DNA of 64,000 nucleotides from Acinetobacter sp. ANC 4648 (GTDB lineage: Bacteria > Pseudomonadota > Gammaproteobacteria > Pseudomonadales > Moraxellaceae). The notes under the pieces were generated by a model. That model was given only the letters and a program-made list of their open reading frames with translations. It was not told the DNA's origin and did no database searches. The DNA is taken from contig NZ_NEGI01000007.1 in NCBI RefSeq assembly GCF_002135345.1, positions 1-64,000 on the forward strand, in the 5' to 3' direction. The position numbers were made by a program, and so were the translations under genes. Within the stretch, counting starts at the first letter, position 1. Every line of letters begins with the position of its first letter. Below are positions 1-8,755 of the stretch, piece by piece.

Positions 1-96
1 ATTTTTTAATCAAACTTTAAAATCTCATTCAGAAATCTTAACAACTCAATCAACTTATTGATTTATCAGAGGTTTTGTTTAACATCACCGCCGATG

Positions 97-150
97 GATA
101 CGCATTATAGGGGAAAAAATTTCCTACGCAACCCCTTTCTTTAATTAATT
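97..150 (-). promoter_or_regulatory. Probable rRNA operon promoter reading out of the window to the left
   Basis: On the minus strand a perfect -10 box TATAAT lies at 104-109 and a TTGCGT -35 box at 126-131, with a 16-bp spacer. An AT-rich UP-like stretch (AATTAATTAAAG type) sits just upstream at about 135-150. A GC-containing discriminator (GCG) follows the -10 box, as in stringently controlled promoters. The downstream leader (positions 96 to 1), beginning with a GGCGGTGATG-type element, resembles the sequence before 16S rRNA genes in Acinetobacter. The rRNA gene itself lies beyond the window, so its identity is inferred. Confidence 0.6.
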
Positions 151-202
151 TATTCAAATGGTGGTTTTTTCTACCATTTCGCTAAAAAACTGCATTTTTA
201 TT

Positions 203-1273
203 CTATTTTTTAACGTAATTCGGGGTCATTTGCGCTATTTTTTTTGTTTTCTTACCTTCATTTTTCTTTTCTTGCCACCTTAAAGGTCGACAATCAATGT
301 ATTCACAGTAGCCAGCACTTCCCTCCTCAGAATAATCATTGATTTTTAATTGATAGGTAAAGCTTCCTACATATCCTGCAGCCAAGCCAAATTTAAAATC
401 ACCGCGGCTTTGTGCATGAATTTGAATAGTCGTATCGGCATTGCTAAAGCACCACTCAAATTCTCGTGGTAAATACATATCTTGTTGGTTCGGCGTCGTC
501 ACTTTTGGGTAAACGCGATGTACTTTGAAATAAACACCGTCATCAAACATGACTGCTGTACAGGTACTTTCATCTCGAAGATAAATACGAGACTGCACAA
601 TCTGATTAAAGTTATTTCTAATTTGAGCTAAGAGTAATTGACGCTTGTCTTTTAAATTAATAATTTGATAGGTAAAAAAACAAAGCGGTAAATATGGAAT
701 ATTCATGGCTCTAGCGTACTCAAAGGATCCCATTTGATCTATTGCATAAACTTGACCTTTATATTTGACTTGACCTTTGCATTGGCAAAGTAAAGACCAA
801 TGATCAAACACACCTAATCTTAGTTTAGTAAAATGTGAAATGATGGGTTTGACATAGATATTTAAATCGATTGCAAGTTCATCATCCTCTCGTGTTAAAC
901 GAAAATATGGGAATGAACCCTGTAAGCGCTCTTTGCCACCGAAGTGATAATCCCCTTCAGTGAACTGACAATCCTGCTGTATTGAATAATGTTTAAAATG
1001 TCCCAGCATATGTGGACTACTGCTACTAATCACCATAGCAGTATCTAAAGCCGTAGTATGAATCGCATATGGATTACGAATCATTGGGATATTGGGCTGC
1101 CCAATAATCGTTAAGAAATTTAAATAATATAATGGTGCAGGGAGATTAGGGATCATCAATCCTTGATGAATAATTTTAAACCGTCCTTTGGGCCCATGAT
1201 AACCAAGCTTTAACGGGAACTGAGCTTGGTTCAATTGTTTAGATTCATCAACTAAATTCATTAACAATTGCAT
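203..1273 (-). CDS. Uncharacterised DUF6670-like protein
   Basis: The 356-residue product has no signal peptide or membrane segment. It is rich in beta-type segments and aromatic residues, which would suit a lipocalin/AttH-like beta fold, but that is an inference. It resembles a family I know only as a domain of unknown function (DUF6670) common in Acinetobacter. The start is supported by a strong AAGGAG Shine-Dalgarno 7 bases before the ATG. The C-terminus is very basic (several KK and KKTKK stretches). It is followed on the minus strand by a weak hairpin (156-179) and then by the putative rrn promoter. It lies 42 bases downstream of pssA in the same direction and could be co-transcribed with it. 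Function unknown. Confidence 0.75.
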   Translation of the reverse strand: MQLLMNLVDESKQLNQAQFPLKLGYHGPKGRFKIIHQGLMIPNLPAPLYYLNFLTIIGQPNIPMIRNPYAIHTTALDTAMVISSSSPHMLGHFKHYSIQQDCQFTEGDYHFGGKERLQGSFPYFRLTREDDELAIDLNIYVKPIISHFTKLRLGVFDHWSLLCQCKGQVKYKGQVYAIDQMGSFEYARAMNIPYLPLCFFTYQIINLKDKRQLLLAQIRNNFNQIVQSRIYLRDESTCTAVMFDDGVYFKVHRVYPKVTTPNQQDMYLPREFEWCFSNADTTIQIHAQSRGDFKFGLAAGYVGSFTYQLKINDYSEEGSAGYCEYIDCRPLRWQEKKNEGKKTKKIAQMTPNYVKK

Positions 1274-1315
1274 ATCAAGCTCCTTTTTTTATTCTATAAA
1301 TATAATCTCTATCTC

Positions 1316-2140
1316 TTACGCTGTTGTATTTCGAGCAAGGAACGTCGTCACAAAGCCAGACAATGCATAAATAATCGAAATTACTAAAATACCCACTGGA
1401 ATGTTATAAGTGATAGCTGCAAAAATAAATACTGCGATTGGTAACACAGCAAAAGGGACTCGCTTACGATCCACTTGCTTAAATGAATAGTACTTAATAT
1501 TAGAAATCATCAACAAACCAACAGAAATAATAATCACTGCATTGATGATTTGAATGGCGATATCACTAAGATCAAAAATATACGGAAAATCTCGTCCAAC
1601 CCAAACCAATGAAATAATCATGATCGCTGCTAAAGGACTAGCCACACCTATAAAATAGCGTTTATCCACCACGGCAATTTGCACATTAAAACGTGCTAAA
1701 CGAAATGCAGCACATGCGGTATAGACAAAACATGCAGCTAAACCAATACGTCCAAGATCATGTAGACTCCAGCTATACATTAAAATGGCTGGGGCAACAC
1801 CAAAAGCCAACAAGTCCGATAGTGAATCGTATTGCTCGCCAAATGCACTTTGTGCACCAATGGCTCGTGCAACACGCCCATCCAGACCGTCCAATAAAGC
1901 TGCTAGAAAAATAGCATAAATGGCTTGATTAAAATCGCCATTCATACTGGCAATGATTGAATAAAACCCTGACAACAGTGCTGCTGTCGTGATTAAATTT
2001 GGCCACAGATAGATTCCTCGACGTTTCACCTTACGCCCTTCATGGGTATGCTCCTCTTCTTCGACTTCAAATGTGATGCCATCAAAACCACGCTCATCAC
2101 GTACCGAAGATTCGCTTTCAGGTTTATTTATATTTGTCAT
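1316..2140 (-). CDS. pssA: CDP-diacylglycerol--serine O-phosphatidyltransferase
   Basis: This inner-membrane enzyme condenses CDP-diacylglycerol with L-serine to give phosphatidylserine, the precursor of phosphatidylethanolamine. The full CDP-alcohol phosphatidyltransferase signature DG-x2-AR-x8-G-x3-D-x3-D is present: D87, G88, A91, R92, G101, D105 and D109. About eight hydrophobic helices follow a polar, acidic N-terminal extension of some 40 residues. The length of 274 residues fits the multi-membrane-spanning (Bacillus-like) PssA type rather than the larger PLD-type enzyme of E. coli. An AGGA box precedes the ATG. It is in the same orientation as rlmJ upstream and the DUF6670-like gene downstream. 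Confidence 0.93.
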   Translation of the reverse strand: MTNINKPESESSVRDERGFDGITFEVEEEEHTHEGRKVKRRGIYLWPNLITTAALLSGFYSIIASMNGDFNQAIYAIFLAALLDGLDGRVARAIGAQSAFGEQYDSLSDLLAFGVAPAILMYSWSLHDLGRIGLAACFVYTACAAFRLARFNVQIAVVDKRYFIGVASPLAAIMIISLVWVGRDFPYIFDLSDIAIQIINAVIIISVGLLMISNIKYYSFKQVDRKRVPFAVLPIAVFIFAAITYNIPVGILVISIIYALSGFVTTFLARNTTA

Positions 2141-2187
2141 TTTTAGATCCTAACTGTAGCCATATCTCTACTTCATTCAAGCAGAAT

Positions 2188-3045
2188 TTATTCGCCCACT
2201 AACCAACGAACTGCTGCATGCCCACCATTTTCAGTCATGCGTAAATGTGGGAATAACCATTGTAATGCTTCATCTGCATCTTCAGAGAACTTCCAAGGCG
2301 GATTGATCACTAATAAGCCACAACCATTCAAGCCGACTGGAGTGTCATCTGGCCATACACAAATTTCACATACCAATTGACGGCGGATCCCAGTTTTGAT
2401 CATTTTTTTCTCAAAACGTTCAATCATGGCACGATCTTTAATTGGATACCAAACAGCAAAAACACCTGTCGGCCATTTTTTGTGTGCAACAGTCAACAAC
2501 TCAACCAATTGTGGAAAGTCCTTACGCTCTAATTCGTAAGGTGGATCAATCATCACCAGACCACGTTTTTCTTTCGGTGGAATGACACCAAATAAACCTT
2601 CATATGCATTACGCTCATGCAAACCAGCACGACGATCACGAATATTAAAATATAACTCTTGAAACACTTCTTTTTGCATTTCAAAAATCGTGGCTTGATC
2701 GATATTACGCATGCCTTCAAGTGCAAACCATGGTGAACCTGGGTAAGCCCCTTTACCTGAGCCAGCACGCATCGCTTCAACAATTTTCAGATATTGTTTG
2801 ATCCCTTCTGGTGCTTGACGCGTAATAGAATCATCCAATTTAACTAAACGATGAATACCATTTAAAAACTCGCCAGACTTTTGTGCGGCAGCAGTTGATA
2901 AATCGTATTTACCCGCACCACCATGTGTATCTATATAGTGATACGGTTTATCTTTGGCATTAAGTCGTGTCAAAAGCTGGAGCAATAACACATGTTTCAT
3001 GACATCGGCAAAATTGCCCGCATGGAAATGGTGACGGTAATTCAT
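2188..3045 (-). CDS. rlmJ: 23S rRNA (adenine(2030)-N6)-methyltransferase
   Basis: RlmJ methylates N6 of A2030 in 23S rRNA using S-adenosylmethionine. The 285-residue product starts with the family's conserved N-terminus (NYRHHFHAGN) and carries the catalytic N6-adenine methyltransferase motif DPPY at residues 167-170. An upstream in-frame start at 3102 is rejected, because the ATG at 3045 is preceded by an AGGA box about 10 bases away and gives the usual family start. Adjacent pssA runs in the same direction after about 48 bases. The assignment rests on recognisable family sequence over the full length. Confidence 0.92.
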   Translation of the reverse strand: MNYRHHFHAGNFADVMKHVLLLQLLTRLNAKDKPYHYIDTHGGAGKYDLSTAAAQKSGEFLNGIHRLVKLDDSITRQAPEGIKQYLKIVEAMRAGSGKGAYPGSPWFALEGMRNIDQATIFEMQKEVFQELYFNIRDRRAGLHERNAYEGLFGVIPPKEKRGLVMIDPPYELERKDFPQLVELLTVAHKKWPTGVFAVWYPIKDRAMIERFEKKMIKTGIRRQLVCEICVWPDDTPVGLNGCGLLVINPPWKFSEDADEALQWLFPHLRMTENGGHAAVRWLVGE

Positions 3046-3161
3046 GTTTCGATTAATTCCTGAGTTCAACGGACATTTTAGCACGAAAAAAATATTCTTC
3101 ACTGTCCATCGATTGTTCTAAGATAAGACTGTTTTTTATTTTGTTGAAGTTATGAGGTTTT

Positions 3162-3764
3162 ATGGAAGCGATATTTCTCCCAAAGTCTTGGAATATGGAT
3201 CAAATTCTGGAAGATTTAGATCAACAAGGTTTTGCTATTATTGACGATGCTTATTCTCATAACTATCTCGATGCACTAGTCAAAGAGTGTACTGACAACT
3301 TAACTCGCTTTAGAGATGCGGCTGTGCAAAGTGGTGTCGTTAGTCAAATTAGAAATGATCATATTTTATGGATTAATGACGATTTAGAATACGCCCAACA
3401 ACATATTGACACATTAAAAGCACTTTCCCAGCAGCTCAATCGCTACTTTTATTTAGGCATAAAAGAAGTTGAAGCACATTTTGCCTGTTATAACGCTGGA
3501 GAATTTTACGCATTACATCGCGATAATCCTCAAAAGAAAAATGATCGCATGATTTCAACAGTTTATTATCTGCATGAAGCTTGGCAAGCAGACTGGGGCG
3601 GAGAGTTACACTTACAAGATAAAAATCAGCAATGGCATAATATCCAACCCAAACCTAATCGAATTGCACTCTTCCAAAGTGATTTATTACATGAAGTGAT
3701 TCAGTCCAAACAGCAACGCTTATCTATTACAGCATGGCTAAGAAGCAGTAATCATATTCTTTAA
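3162..3764 (+). CDS. 2-oxoglutarate/Fe(II)-dependent oxygenase, prolyl-4-hydroxylase type
   Basis: The 200-residue protein shows the jelly-roll iron site of 2OG oxygenases: H119 and D121 in an HRD arrangement, H177 as the distal ligand, and R186 (QQRLSITAW) as the likely 2-oxoglutarate carboxylate anchor. This is the SM-20/PHD-like class. Some bacterial members hydroxylate a proline in elongation factor Tu, but the substrate here is inferred at most. A GAGG ribosome site precedes the ATG. The gene is divergent from rlmJ with about 115 bases between, so both promoters share that interval. Confidence 0.85.
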   Translation: MEAIFLPKSWNMDQILEDLDQQGFAIIDDAYSHNYLDALVKECTDNLTRFRDAAVQSGVVSQIRNDHILWINDDLEYAQQHIDTLKALSQQLNRYFYLGIKEVEAHFACYNAGEFYALHRDNPQKKNDRMISTVYYLHEAWQADWGGELHLQDKNQQWHNIQPKPNRIALFQSDLLHEVIQSKQQRLSITAWLRSSNHIL

Positions 3765-3882
3765 AACATTTATGCGAACATCATAAATGGAATCATCATT
3801 CTAAAAATAGGATGTTGTATTTCCCTTTAAATTTGAATTTTCAACCGCATATACTGTGCATTCATGAATGAGGTATCGGCTA

Positions 3883-4401
3883 ATGTTTGAAAATACACAA
3901 CAAGTTATCGCGCGTATTGGTGAAACAGATCAATTGTATTTGACAAACAATACGCCTGAACTTGCCCTAGAACGTGCAGATTTACGTTTACAACTGACTA
4001 CCCTCAGTCATTTACGTCAAGAACAACTACATTTTCTTCAGGAAGCAATTGTACTTTTAGAACAAGCGCGTTGTGAATACGAAGAAATGCCAATGCCTTT
4101 ATATTTGAATTTATCATTGCACTTGGCAAAAGCCTATATGGTGTATTTTGAAATCACTAAAGAGCGTCGTTTTGCGCTCATTACACAGCAAATTTTAAAA
4201 CCGTTAACGGTCAACGAAAATGGTGATATTTATTTATTCCTTGCCTATGCTGCGGTAGTCAAACAAGAATATGCTTTGACTCGTCATTGGTTAAATAAAT
4301 ATAGCAATACCGCTGAATTTGATATCGAGCTATTACAACAACATTCCTCGTTTTCTCCTTTGCATACAGAAAATTGGTTTTTAACATTAATTCAATGTTA
4401 A
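3883..4401 (+). CDS. Uncharacterised helical protein
   Basis: The 172-residue product has no signal peptide and is almost entirely predicted helix, with regularly spaced Leu and Tyr residues suggestive of a TPR-like or all-alpha scaffold. I do not recognise a family. An ATG 15 bases upstream (3868) is in frame, but its own second codon region provides the GAGG ribosome site for the ATG at 3883, which is therefore chosen. It stands alone after the oxygenase gene (about 118 bases). Downstream is the GGA-rich RNA locus on the other strand. Confidence 0.7.
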   Translation: MFENTQQVIARIGETDQLYLTNNTPELALERADLRLQLTTLSHLRQEQLHFLQEAIVLLEQARCEYEEMPMPLYLNLSLHLAKAYMVYFEITKERRFALITQQILKPLTVNENGDIYLFLAYAAVVKQEYALTRHWLNKYSNTAEFDIELLQQHSSFSPLHTENWFLTLIQC

Positions 4402-4499
4402 TTATATGAGTTAACATTTTTCAAAATATGTAAAAAATTTCAATTCAATATACATCACAGCACATTTATTTTTATTTTCTTATTTTGACTATTGTAGAT

Positions 4500-4671
4500 A
4501 AGCATAACCCGAGTTCTGCATCCTGCAAAACTCGGGTTTATGAGGTTGTGCTTTCAAATCTTTTTTATTATTTGGGCTATCCATTGCATCATCATGTCCA
4601 TGATGTTTAGTCCATCAGCGTCGTCTTCCTTAATGAGAATTTCCTTTCTCAACTCCCTATGCTGATATATC
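4500..4671 (-). ncRNA. Candidate CsrA/RsmA-sequestering sRNA (RsmX/Y/Z or CsrB type)
   Basis: Read on the minus strand, about 170 bases contain seven GGA motifs, six of them in the ANGGA form bound by CsrA/RsmA. Three sit in hairpin loops. A 6-bp stem at 4634-4651 has the loop AGGAAA. A 5-bp stem at 4590-4605 has the loop TGGACA. A nested terminal hairpin at 4506-4538 has TGCA arms around a GGA loop at 4517-4527. A longer stem ATCAGC/GCTGAT (4614-4619 with 4661-4666) closes the first domain. No convincing reading frame exists here. The 5' end is set from the promoter geometry. The 3' end is uncertain, because the terminal GC-rich hairpin is followed only by TTATGCTTATC and not by a clean U run. 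The CsrA-binding role is inferred from architecture. Confidence 0.68.
4506..4538 (-). terminator. GC-rich terminal hairpin of the sRNA candidate
   Basis: Ten-base arms AACCCGAGTT/AACTCGGGTT (4506-4515 and 4529-4538) enclose a second small TGCA-GGA-TGCA hairpin. The position at the end of the GGA-rich RNA suggests a 3' end. Neither strand has a proper T run after it, so terminator function is only moderately likely. Confidence 0.4.
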
Positions 4672-4678
4672 AAGTTTA

Positions 4679-4684
4679 AGTGTA
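4679..4684 (-). promoter_or_regulatory. Candidate -10 box of the sRNA
   Basis: TACACT on the minus strand (TAtAaT consensus, two mismatches) would place the transcription start at about 4670-4671. This is roughly 61 bases from the centre of the GacA-like element, a spacing close to that known for Pseudomonas rsm promoters. There is no good -35 box, as expected for an activator-dependent promoter. Confidence 0.5.
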
Positions 4685-4722
4685 ATTAGAAAAAAGAACT
4701 ATTCGCAATAGGCCTAAATCAA

Positions 4723-4740
4723 TGTAAGCCATTTCCTACA
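4723..4740 (-). promoter_or_regulatory. GacA-type upstream activating sequence
   Basis: The 18-bp element reads TGTAGG-N6-CTTACA on the minus strand. The established GacA box upstream of rsmX/Y/Z is TGTAAG-N6-CTTACA, so 11 of the 12 defined positions match and the spacing is exact. It is centred at about -61 from the predicted sRNA start. Function is inferred; gacA itself is outside this window. Confidence 0.7.
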
Positions 4741-4785
4741 TGTTACCACTCAACAACAACTGATTAGCTAACAGGTACCTTCATT

Positions 4786-5898
4786 CTATTTTTTATAATC
4801 CTGTGCAATTTCATCTGTCACTATTTTTTCTTCTCTTTCTGCTTGCTCAATTCCTTCTTGAATTGCTTCCTGTGCCTCGTGCTCATCTGCATCGGTTTGT
4901 TCTAGCTCTTCTTGTAGTTGATCAAAAATATGATCCGTCTGTAAAACAACATATACTGGAAAATGATCCGATCCAATATGCGGTAAACGTTTCATTTCTA
5001 CTAGAGCAAAATCAGTACTATGAAATACATGATCTAGCGACCACCTCAATAGTGGATAATCTGCATGAAAAGTATTGATATAATGACGTCCTACCCGAGG
5101 ATCCAACAAACCGCTGATCCGTTGAAACAGGCGTGTCGTCCGAGACCACGCCACGTCATTTAAATCCCCTATCACAATGCAACTTTGATCCAAATCTTTA
5201 ATTTGATCGCCAACCATCAACAATTCTGCATCACGTAATGTTGAATCTTTTGCTTCAGTTGGACTAGGTGGTTTCGGATGCAAACAATAGAGTTGTACTG
5301 GTTGACCAGAAGGTAAAATTATAGTGGTATGGATAGATGGGATCTCATCACTTAAAATAAATTTAACTTCGGTATTTTTTAATTCCAAGCGGCTATATAA
5401 ATGCATTCCATATAAATTATCTAAGGGCACTTGTACGCAATATGGATAATCTTTTTCAATGACTGACAATTCATTTTGCCATTTTTGATCTGACTCTAAG
5501 GTCAACACTAAATCAGGTTGGTGTTGTTGAATCTGCTCAATCAGCAAGTGATATTGTTGATTTGGGGTGAGTACATTAGAAACAATCAATGCAATCTGCT
5601 GATCAGGGTTCAACTGAGCGTGACGTACCTGCTTGACCTGTTTTTTCCATAAAAAAGTATAAGGCAGCACCATTTTAAGTTGATAAGCCAGTGCAGCAAT
5701 CAAACCGATAAAAATAATTTCACGCCAGATATCCCATGGCTGATCCCAAATAATCAATAAAACCAAGGCAATTAATCCAAGAACCAAAATTTGCAAGCGC
5801 GGGAAATCTGCACCACGAAACCACCATTCATCCCGTGGAATCAGCGACCAGAAACTCAGCAAAATCACCACAGCAGCTAATATTTCAATCCAGATCAT
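4786..5898 (-). CDS. Membrane-anchored endonuclease/exonuclease/phosphatase family protein
   Basis: The 370-residue protein begins with two or three hydrophobic helices (about residues 3-20, 36-52 and 60-78), followed by an EEP (exonuclease III/DNase I-like) domain. Diagnostic motifs are GDLND at 244-248, SLDH at 287-290 and SDHFP at 310-314, which supply the metal-binding and catalytic Asp, Asn and His residues. The last 50 residues are strongly acidic (Glu-rich). Related YafD-like proteins share this membrane-plus-EEP layout. The substrate (nucleic acid, phosphoinositide or other phosphodiester) cannot be deduced. It lies just upstream, in minus-strand order, of the GacA-like element. Confidence 0.82.
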   Translation of the reverse strand: MIWIEILAAVVILLSFWSLIPRDEWWFRGADFPRLQILVLGLIALVLLIIWDQPWDIWREIIFIGLIAALAYQLKMVLPYTFLWKKQVKQVRHAQLNPDQQIALIVSNVLTPNQQYHLLIEQIQQHQPDLVLTLESDQKWQNELSVIEKDYPYCVQVPLDNLYGMHLYSRLELKNTEVKFILSDEIPSIHTTIILPSGQPVQLYCLHPKPPSPTEAKDSTLRDAELLMVGDQIKDLDQSCIVIGDLNDVAWSRTTRLFQRISGLLDPRVGRHYINTFHADYPLLRWSLDHVFHSTDFALVEMKRLPHIGSDHFPVYVVLQTDHIFDQLQEELEQTDADEHEAQEAIQEGIEQAEREEKIVTDEIAQDYKK

Positions 5899-6014
5899 TA
5901 TGGCATTCTCATATATTCTTAATTTTTTGATGATTCATAAATTTATATCAATTTTGCATGTAACATGAACAAGATATATTGCACAATATAATTGCTGTTT
6001 TGATTGTGTAGCAC

Positions 6015-6042
6015 TTGCAGTTGTGCGCTCTTTTGATACACT
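6015..6042 (+). promoter_or_regulatory. Candidate asd promoter
   Basis: TTGCAG at 6015-6020 and TACACT at 6037-6042 are separated by 16 bases and lie about 42 bases before the chosen asd start codon. The boxes are reasonable sigma-70 matches, assigned by eye. Confidence 0.4.
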
Positions 6043-6083
6043 CAAACCCCTTTTTAATTTTTAACTCACCGAGGCAAAATGAC

Positions 6084-7202
6084 ATGAAAGTAGGTCTGGT
6101 CGGTTGGCGTGGGATGGTTGGTTCTGTCCTGATGCAACGTATGGTTGAAGAGAATGATTTTGCTCATTTTGAGCCATTCTATTTTTCTACCAGTAATGCA
6201 GGTGGTGAAGCCCCTGCTTTCGGTGGTAAGACTGCCCCAGCACTTATGGATGCAACAGACATTAATAGTCTGAAGCAAATGGATGTCATTATTACCTGCC
6301 AAGGTGGTGATTATACCTCTGACGTTTTCCCTAAATTAAAAGCGGAAGACTGGAACGGTTACTGGATTGATGCTGCGTCTACTCTGCGTATGGATGATGA
6401 TGCGATTATTGTATTAGATCCAGTCAACATGAACGTCATTAAAGATGGTTTAGTCAATGGTACTAAAACATTTGTAGGTGGAAACTGTACCGTATCGTTA
6501 ATGTTGATGGGTCTTGGCGGTTTATTCCAAAATAACTTAGTGGAATGGGCAACGTCTATGACGTATCAAGCAGCTTCTGGTGCGGGTGCGCAAAACATGC
6601 GTGAACTGATCACTGGGATGGGTTATTTATATAACAATACCAAAGATTTGCTTGATGATCCAAAATCCCCAATTTTAGACATTGACTCTAAAATTGCATC
6701 ACTTCAACGTGGTGAAGGCTTTCCATCTGCAAACTTCGGTGTGCCTTTAGCCGGTTCGCTCATTCCTTATATCGACAAACAGTTAGATAACGGCCAGTCG
6801 AAAGAGGAATGGAAAGCGCAAGTTGAAACCAATAAAATTTTAGGTAATCAACAAATCGTTCCGATCGATGGTCATTGTGTGCGTATTGGGGCAATGCGTT
6901 GTCATTCTCAAGCTTTAACTTTGAAGCTTAAGAAAGATGTACCGCTAGATGAAATCGAAGATATGATTCGTCAATCAAACCCATGGGCTAAAGTTGTTCC
7001 AAATACCCGTGAAGCATCGATGATTGACCTTACCCCTGTCGCTGTAACAGGAACGTTATCTGTACCCGTCGGTCGTTTACGTAAACTGAATATGGGTAAA
7101 GAGTACCTTGGCGCTTTCACCGTCGGTGACCAGCTACTTTGGGGTGCTGCTGAACCTTTACGTCGTATGTTACGTATTTTGATTGAATATAAAAATATTT
7201 AA
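6084..7202 (+). CDS. asd: Aspartate-semialdehyde dehydrogenase
   Basis: Asd reduces aspartyl-4-phosphate to aspartate semialdehyde with NADPH, the branch point to lysine, diaminopimelate, methionine and threonine. The 372-residue protein has the N-terminal nucleotide-binding start [12 protein letters not shown] and the catalytic cysteine C135 in GGNCTVS. A conserved [14 protein letters not shown] segment carries the acid-base histidine. Length matches the gram-negative enzyme. A longer in-frame start at 6015 is rejected because GAGG lies 10 bases before the ATG at 6084 and that start gives the family N-terminus. A strong terminator follows. asd-fimV-truA order is the same as in Pseudomonas. 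Confidence 0.95.
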   Translation: MKVGLVGWRGMVGSVLMQRMVEENDFAHFEPFYFSTSNAGGEAPAFGGKTAPALMDATDINSLKQMDVIITCQGGDYTSDVFPKLKAEDWNGYWIDAASTLRMDDDAIIVLDPVNMNVIKDGLVNGTKTFVGGNCTVSLMLMGLGGLFQNNLVEWATSMTYQAASGAGAQNMRELITGMGYLYNNTKDLLDDPKSPILDIDSKIASLQRGEGFPSANFGVPLAGSLIPYIDKQLDNGQSKEEWKAQVETNKILGNQQIVPIDGHCVRIGAMRCHSQALTLKLKKDVPLDEIEDMIRQSNPWAKVVPNTREASMIDLTPVAVTGTLSVPVGRLRKLNMGKEYLGAFTVGDQLLWGAAEPLRRMLRILIEYKNI

Positions 7203-7223
7203 GTAATTTCAGTCGTGAAAATG

Positions 7224-7255
7224 AAAAGCCGATCACATAAGATCGGCTTTTTTTT
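7224..7255 (+). terminator. Rho-independent terminator after asd
   Basis: Perfect 11-base arms (AAAAGCCGATC) around a 6-base loop are followed by eight or more T residues. Confidence 0.9.
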
Positions 7256-7345
7256 GTAACTGTTTGGTTAAAAATTTACATTTGTATAACAGCTAGGTAT
7301 TGTATACTTTTACTGACCTGAACTTCATCTGAGCTATGGATAGAG

Positions 7346-8701
7346 ATGACTGTATATAACAAATTAAAAATTGCCATTTTAACGATTCTTTCTACGCAAT
7401 CTTTGTATGCAATTACACTTGATCCAGTTCAAATTCATTCAGGCACAGGTGAATTACTTTATGCTGAAATGAAGTTTAGTCACGCTGATCCAAATTCTAG
7501 AATTGATGTTAGTCTTGCAGATCCTGAAGATTTAATGGCAATGGGGATTACCCATCAACCTCCAGGGCATTTAAATTTTTTTACACGTCGTTCTGCCGAT
7601 GGCTCTGGAGTGATTGTCATTACTTCTTCACGACCAGTGATTGAATCAGAACTCAATATTTTATTAAAAATTAAAGAAGGCAATGCAACCCGTATTCAAC
7701 AAATAAAAACGCCCTTCGTCAGAACAAAAACAGACACTAATCTGGTTACAGCATCTAACCATGAAAAACCACTTACACCTCAAATTATTGTCAGTGAAAA
7801 AGATATTGCTCTCAATTTACCTACCAGTATGCAATACCATGCTCAACCTGACACAGCAACGGTAAAGGTCAATCCGATAACATCAGCATCACCCAACATA
7901 CAAACTCCGTTAGCTGTCAGTATTGTTGCTCCGCCAATACTAGCAACCAATAACGTACCAACTCCAACTACCGAAAAAGCTCAAATTGCAGCATCACTCG
8001 AATCTCAAAACCAAAGTACAGCATCAAAGCAAATAACAACTCAAAAAATTAAACAAGCAGATGATAAACCAGATTCTGTTGTATCAAAAAATAATAAAGT
8101 AGATGCAGATCAAGCTAAACAAAATCCCAAAAAAGTAATGGATCAAAAAAATACTGAATCCAATAAACATGTTGTCCAAGCCAATGAATCCTTATGGAAA
8201 ATTGCATCTCGTATCGCAGCTCAAAGTAACCAAAGTATCCCCCAAGTGATGCAGCAAATTAAAGCCAACAATGCACATGCTTTTATCCAAGGTGATATCA
8301 ACCGCATGCGTCAAGGTGTCGCACTAAACTTAGCTGCAGGCTATAAAAACACACAATCCAGTAAAAAAGATGTCGCACTTTCAGCACCCGTAACACAAAG
8401 ACAATCAGGTAAAGAAAAATATAAACTGAATCAGGCAGAAATGAGTTTAGTTGCTGGAAATGAACAAGATTCTGCACACGGCAGCGCGAAAAAAGAAACT
8501 CAAACCAACCCAACATCTTCAGAATTGTCACTAAAAGTTATGACAGCTCGAGAAAAAACAGTTAAATTACAGAAGAATGTATCTAAACTCACGTTGGCTT
8601 TACAGCAAAAAGATCAGCGAATTCAACTACTAAATGCACGGCTTGCGCAATTACAGCAACAATTGCAACAGCAAAATCTTGCGAAAAAGCCAACACACTA
8701 A
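7346..8701 (+). CDS. fimV: FimV/HubP N-terminal (periplasmic) part, separate gene
   Basis: The 451-residue protein has a signal peptide (residues 1-22, ending SLYA) and a conserved FimV N-terminal domain (about 23-125). A Pro/Thr/Gln-rich linker follows, then a LysM peptidoglycan-binding domain at about 274-330 (VVQANESLWKIASRIA) and a C-terminal coiled coil (about 395-445). It ends just where classical FimV would cross the inner membrane. FimV/HubP proteins are polar landmarks needed for type IV pilus function and twitching. The membrane and cytoplasmic part is the next gene, in the same frame but behind three stop codons. Position between asd and truA is the conserved fimV locus. The split is described under findings. 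Confidence 0.85.
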   Translation: MTVYNKLKIAILTILSTQSLYAITLDPVQIHSGTGELLYAEMKFSHADPNSRIDVSLADPEDLMAMGITHQPPGHLNFFTRRSADGSGVIVITSSRPVIESELNILLKIKEGNATRIQQIKTPFVRTKTDTNLVTASNHEKPLTPQIIVSEKDIALNLPTSMQYHAQPDTATVKVNPITSASPNIQTPLAVSIVAPPILATNNVPTPTTEKAQIAASLESQNQSTASKQITTQKIKQADDKPDSVVSKNNKVDADQAKQNPKKVMDQKNTESNKHVVQANESLWKIASRIAAQSNQSIPQVMQQIKANNAHAFIQGDINRMRQGVALNLAAGYKNTQSSKKDVALSAPVTQRQSGKEKYKLNQAEMSLVAGNEQDSAHGSAKKETQTNPTSSELSLKVMTAREKTVKLQKNVSKLTLALQQKDQRIQLLNARLAQLQQQLQQQNLAKKPTH

Positions 8702-8755
8702 TCTGTAAAATTTTGAATAAATAAAGTTCATTGGTCTCAATGAAGGGGTTAAAAT

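Noticed and set aside
156..179. Strong terminator for the DUF6670-like gene
   Set aside because: The 7-bp AAATGGT/ACCATTT hairpin lacks a T run on the minus strand and adjoins the UP-like region; too weak to list.
4803..5078. Plus-strand 91-codon ORF opposite the EEP-family gene
   Set aside because: It is the reverse of the Glu-rich C-terminus, giving a Leu/Phe-rich false hydrophobic start.
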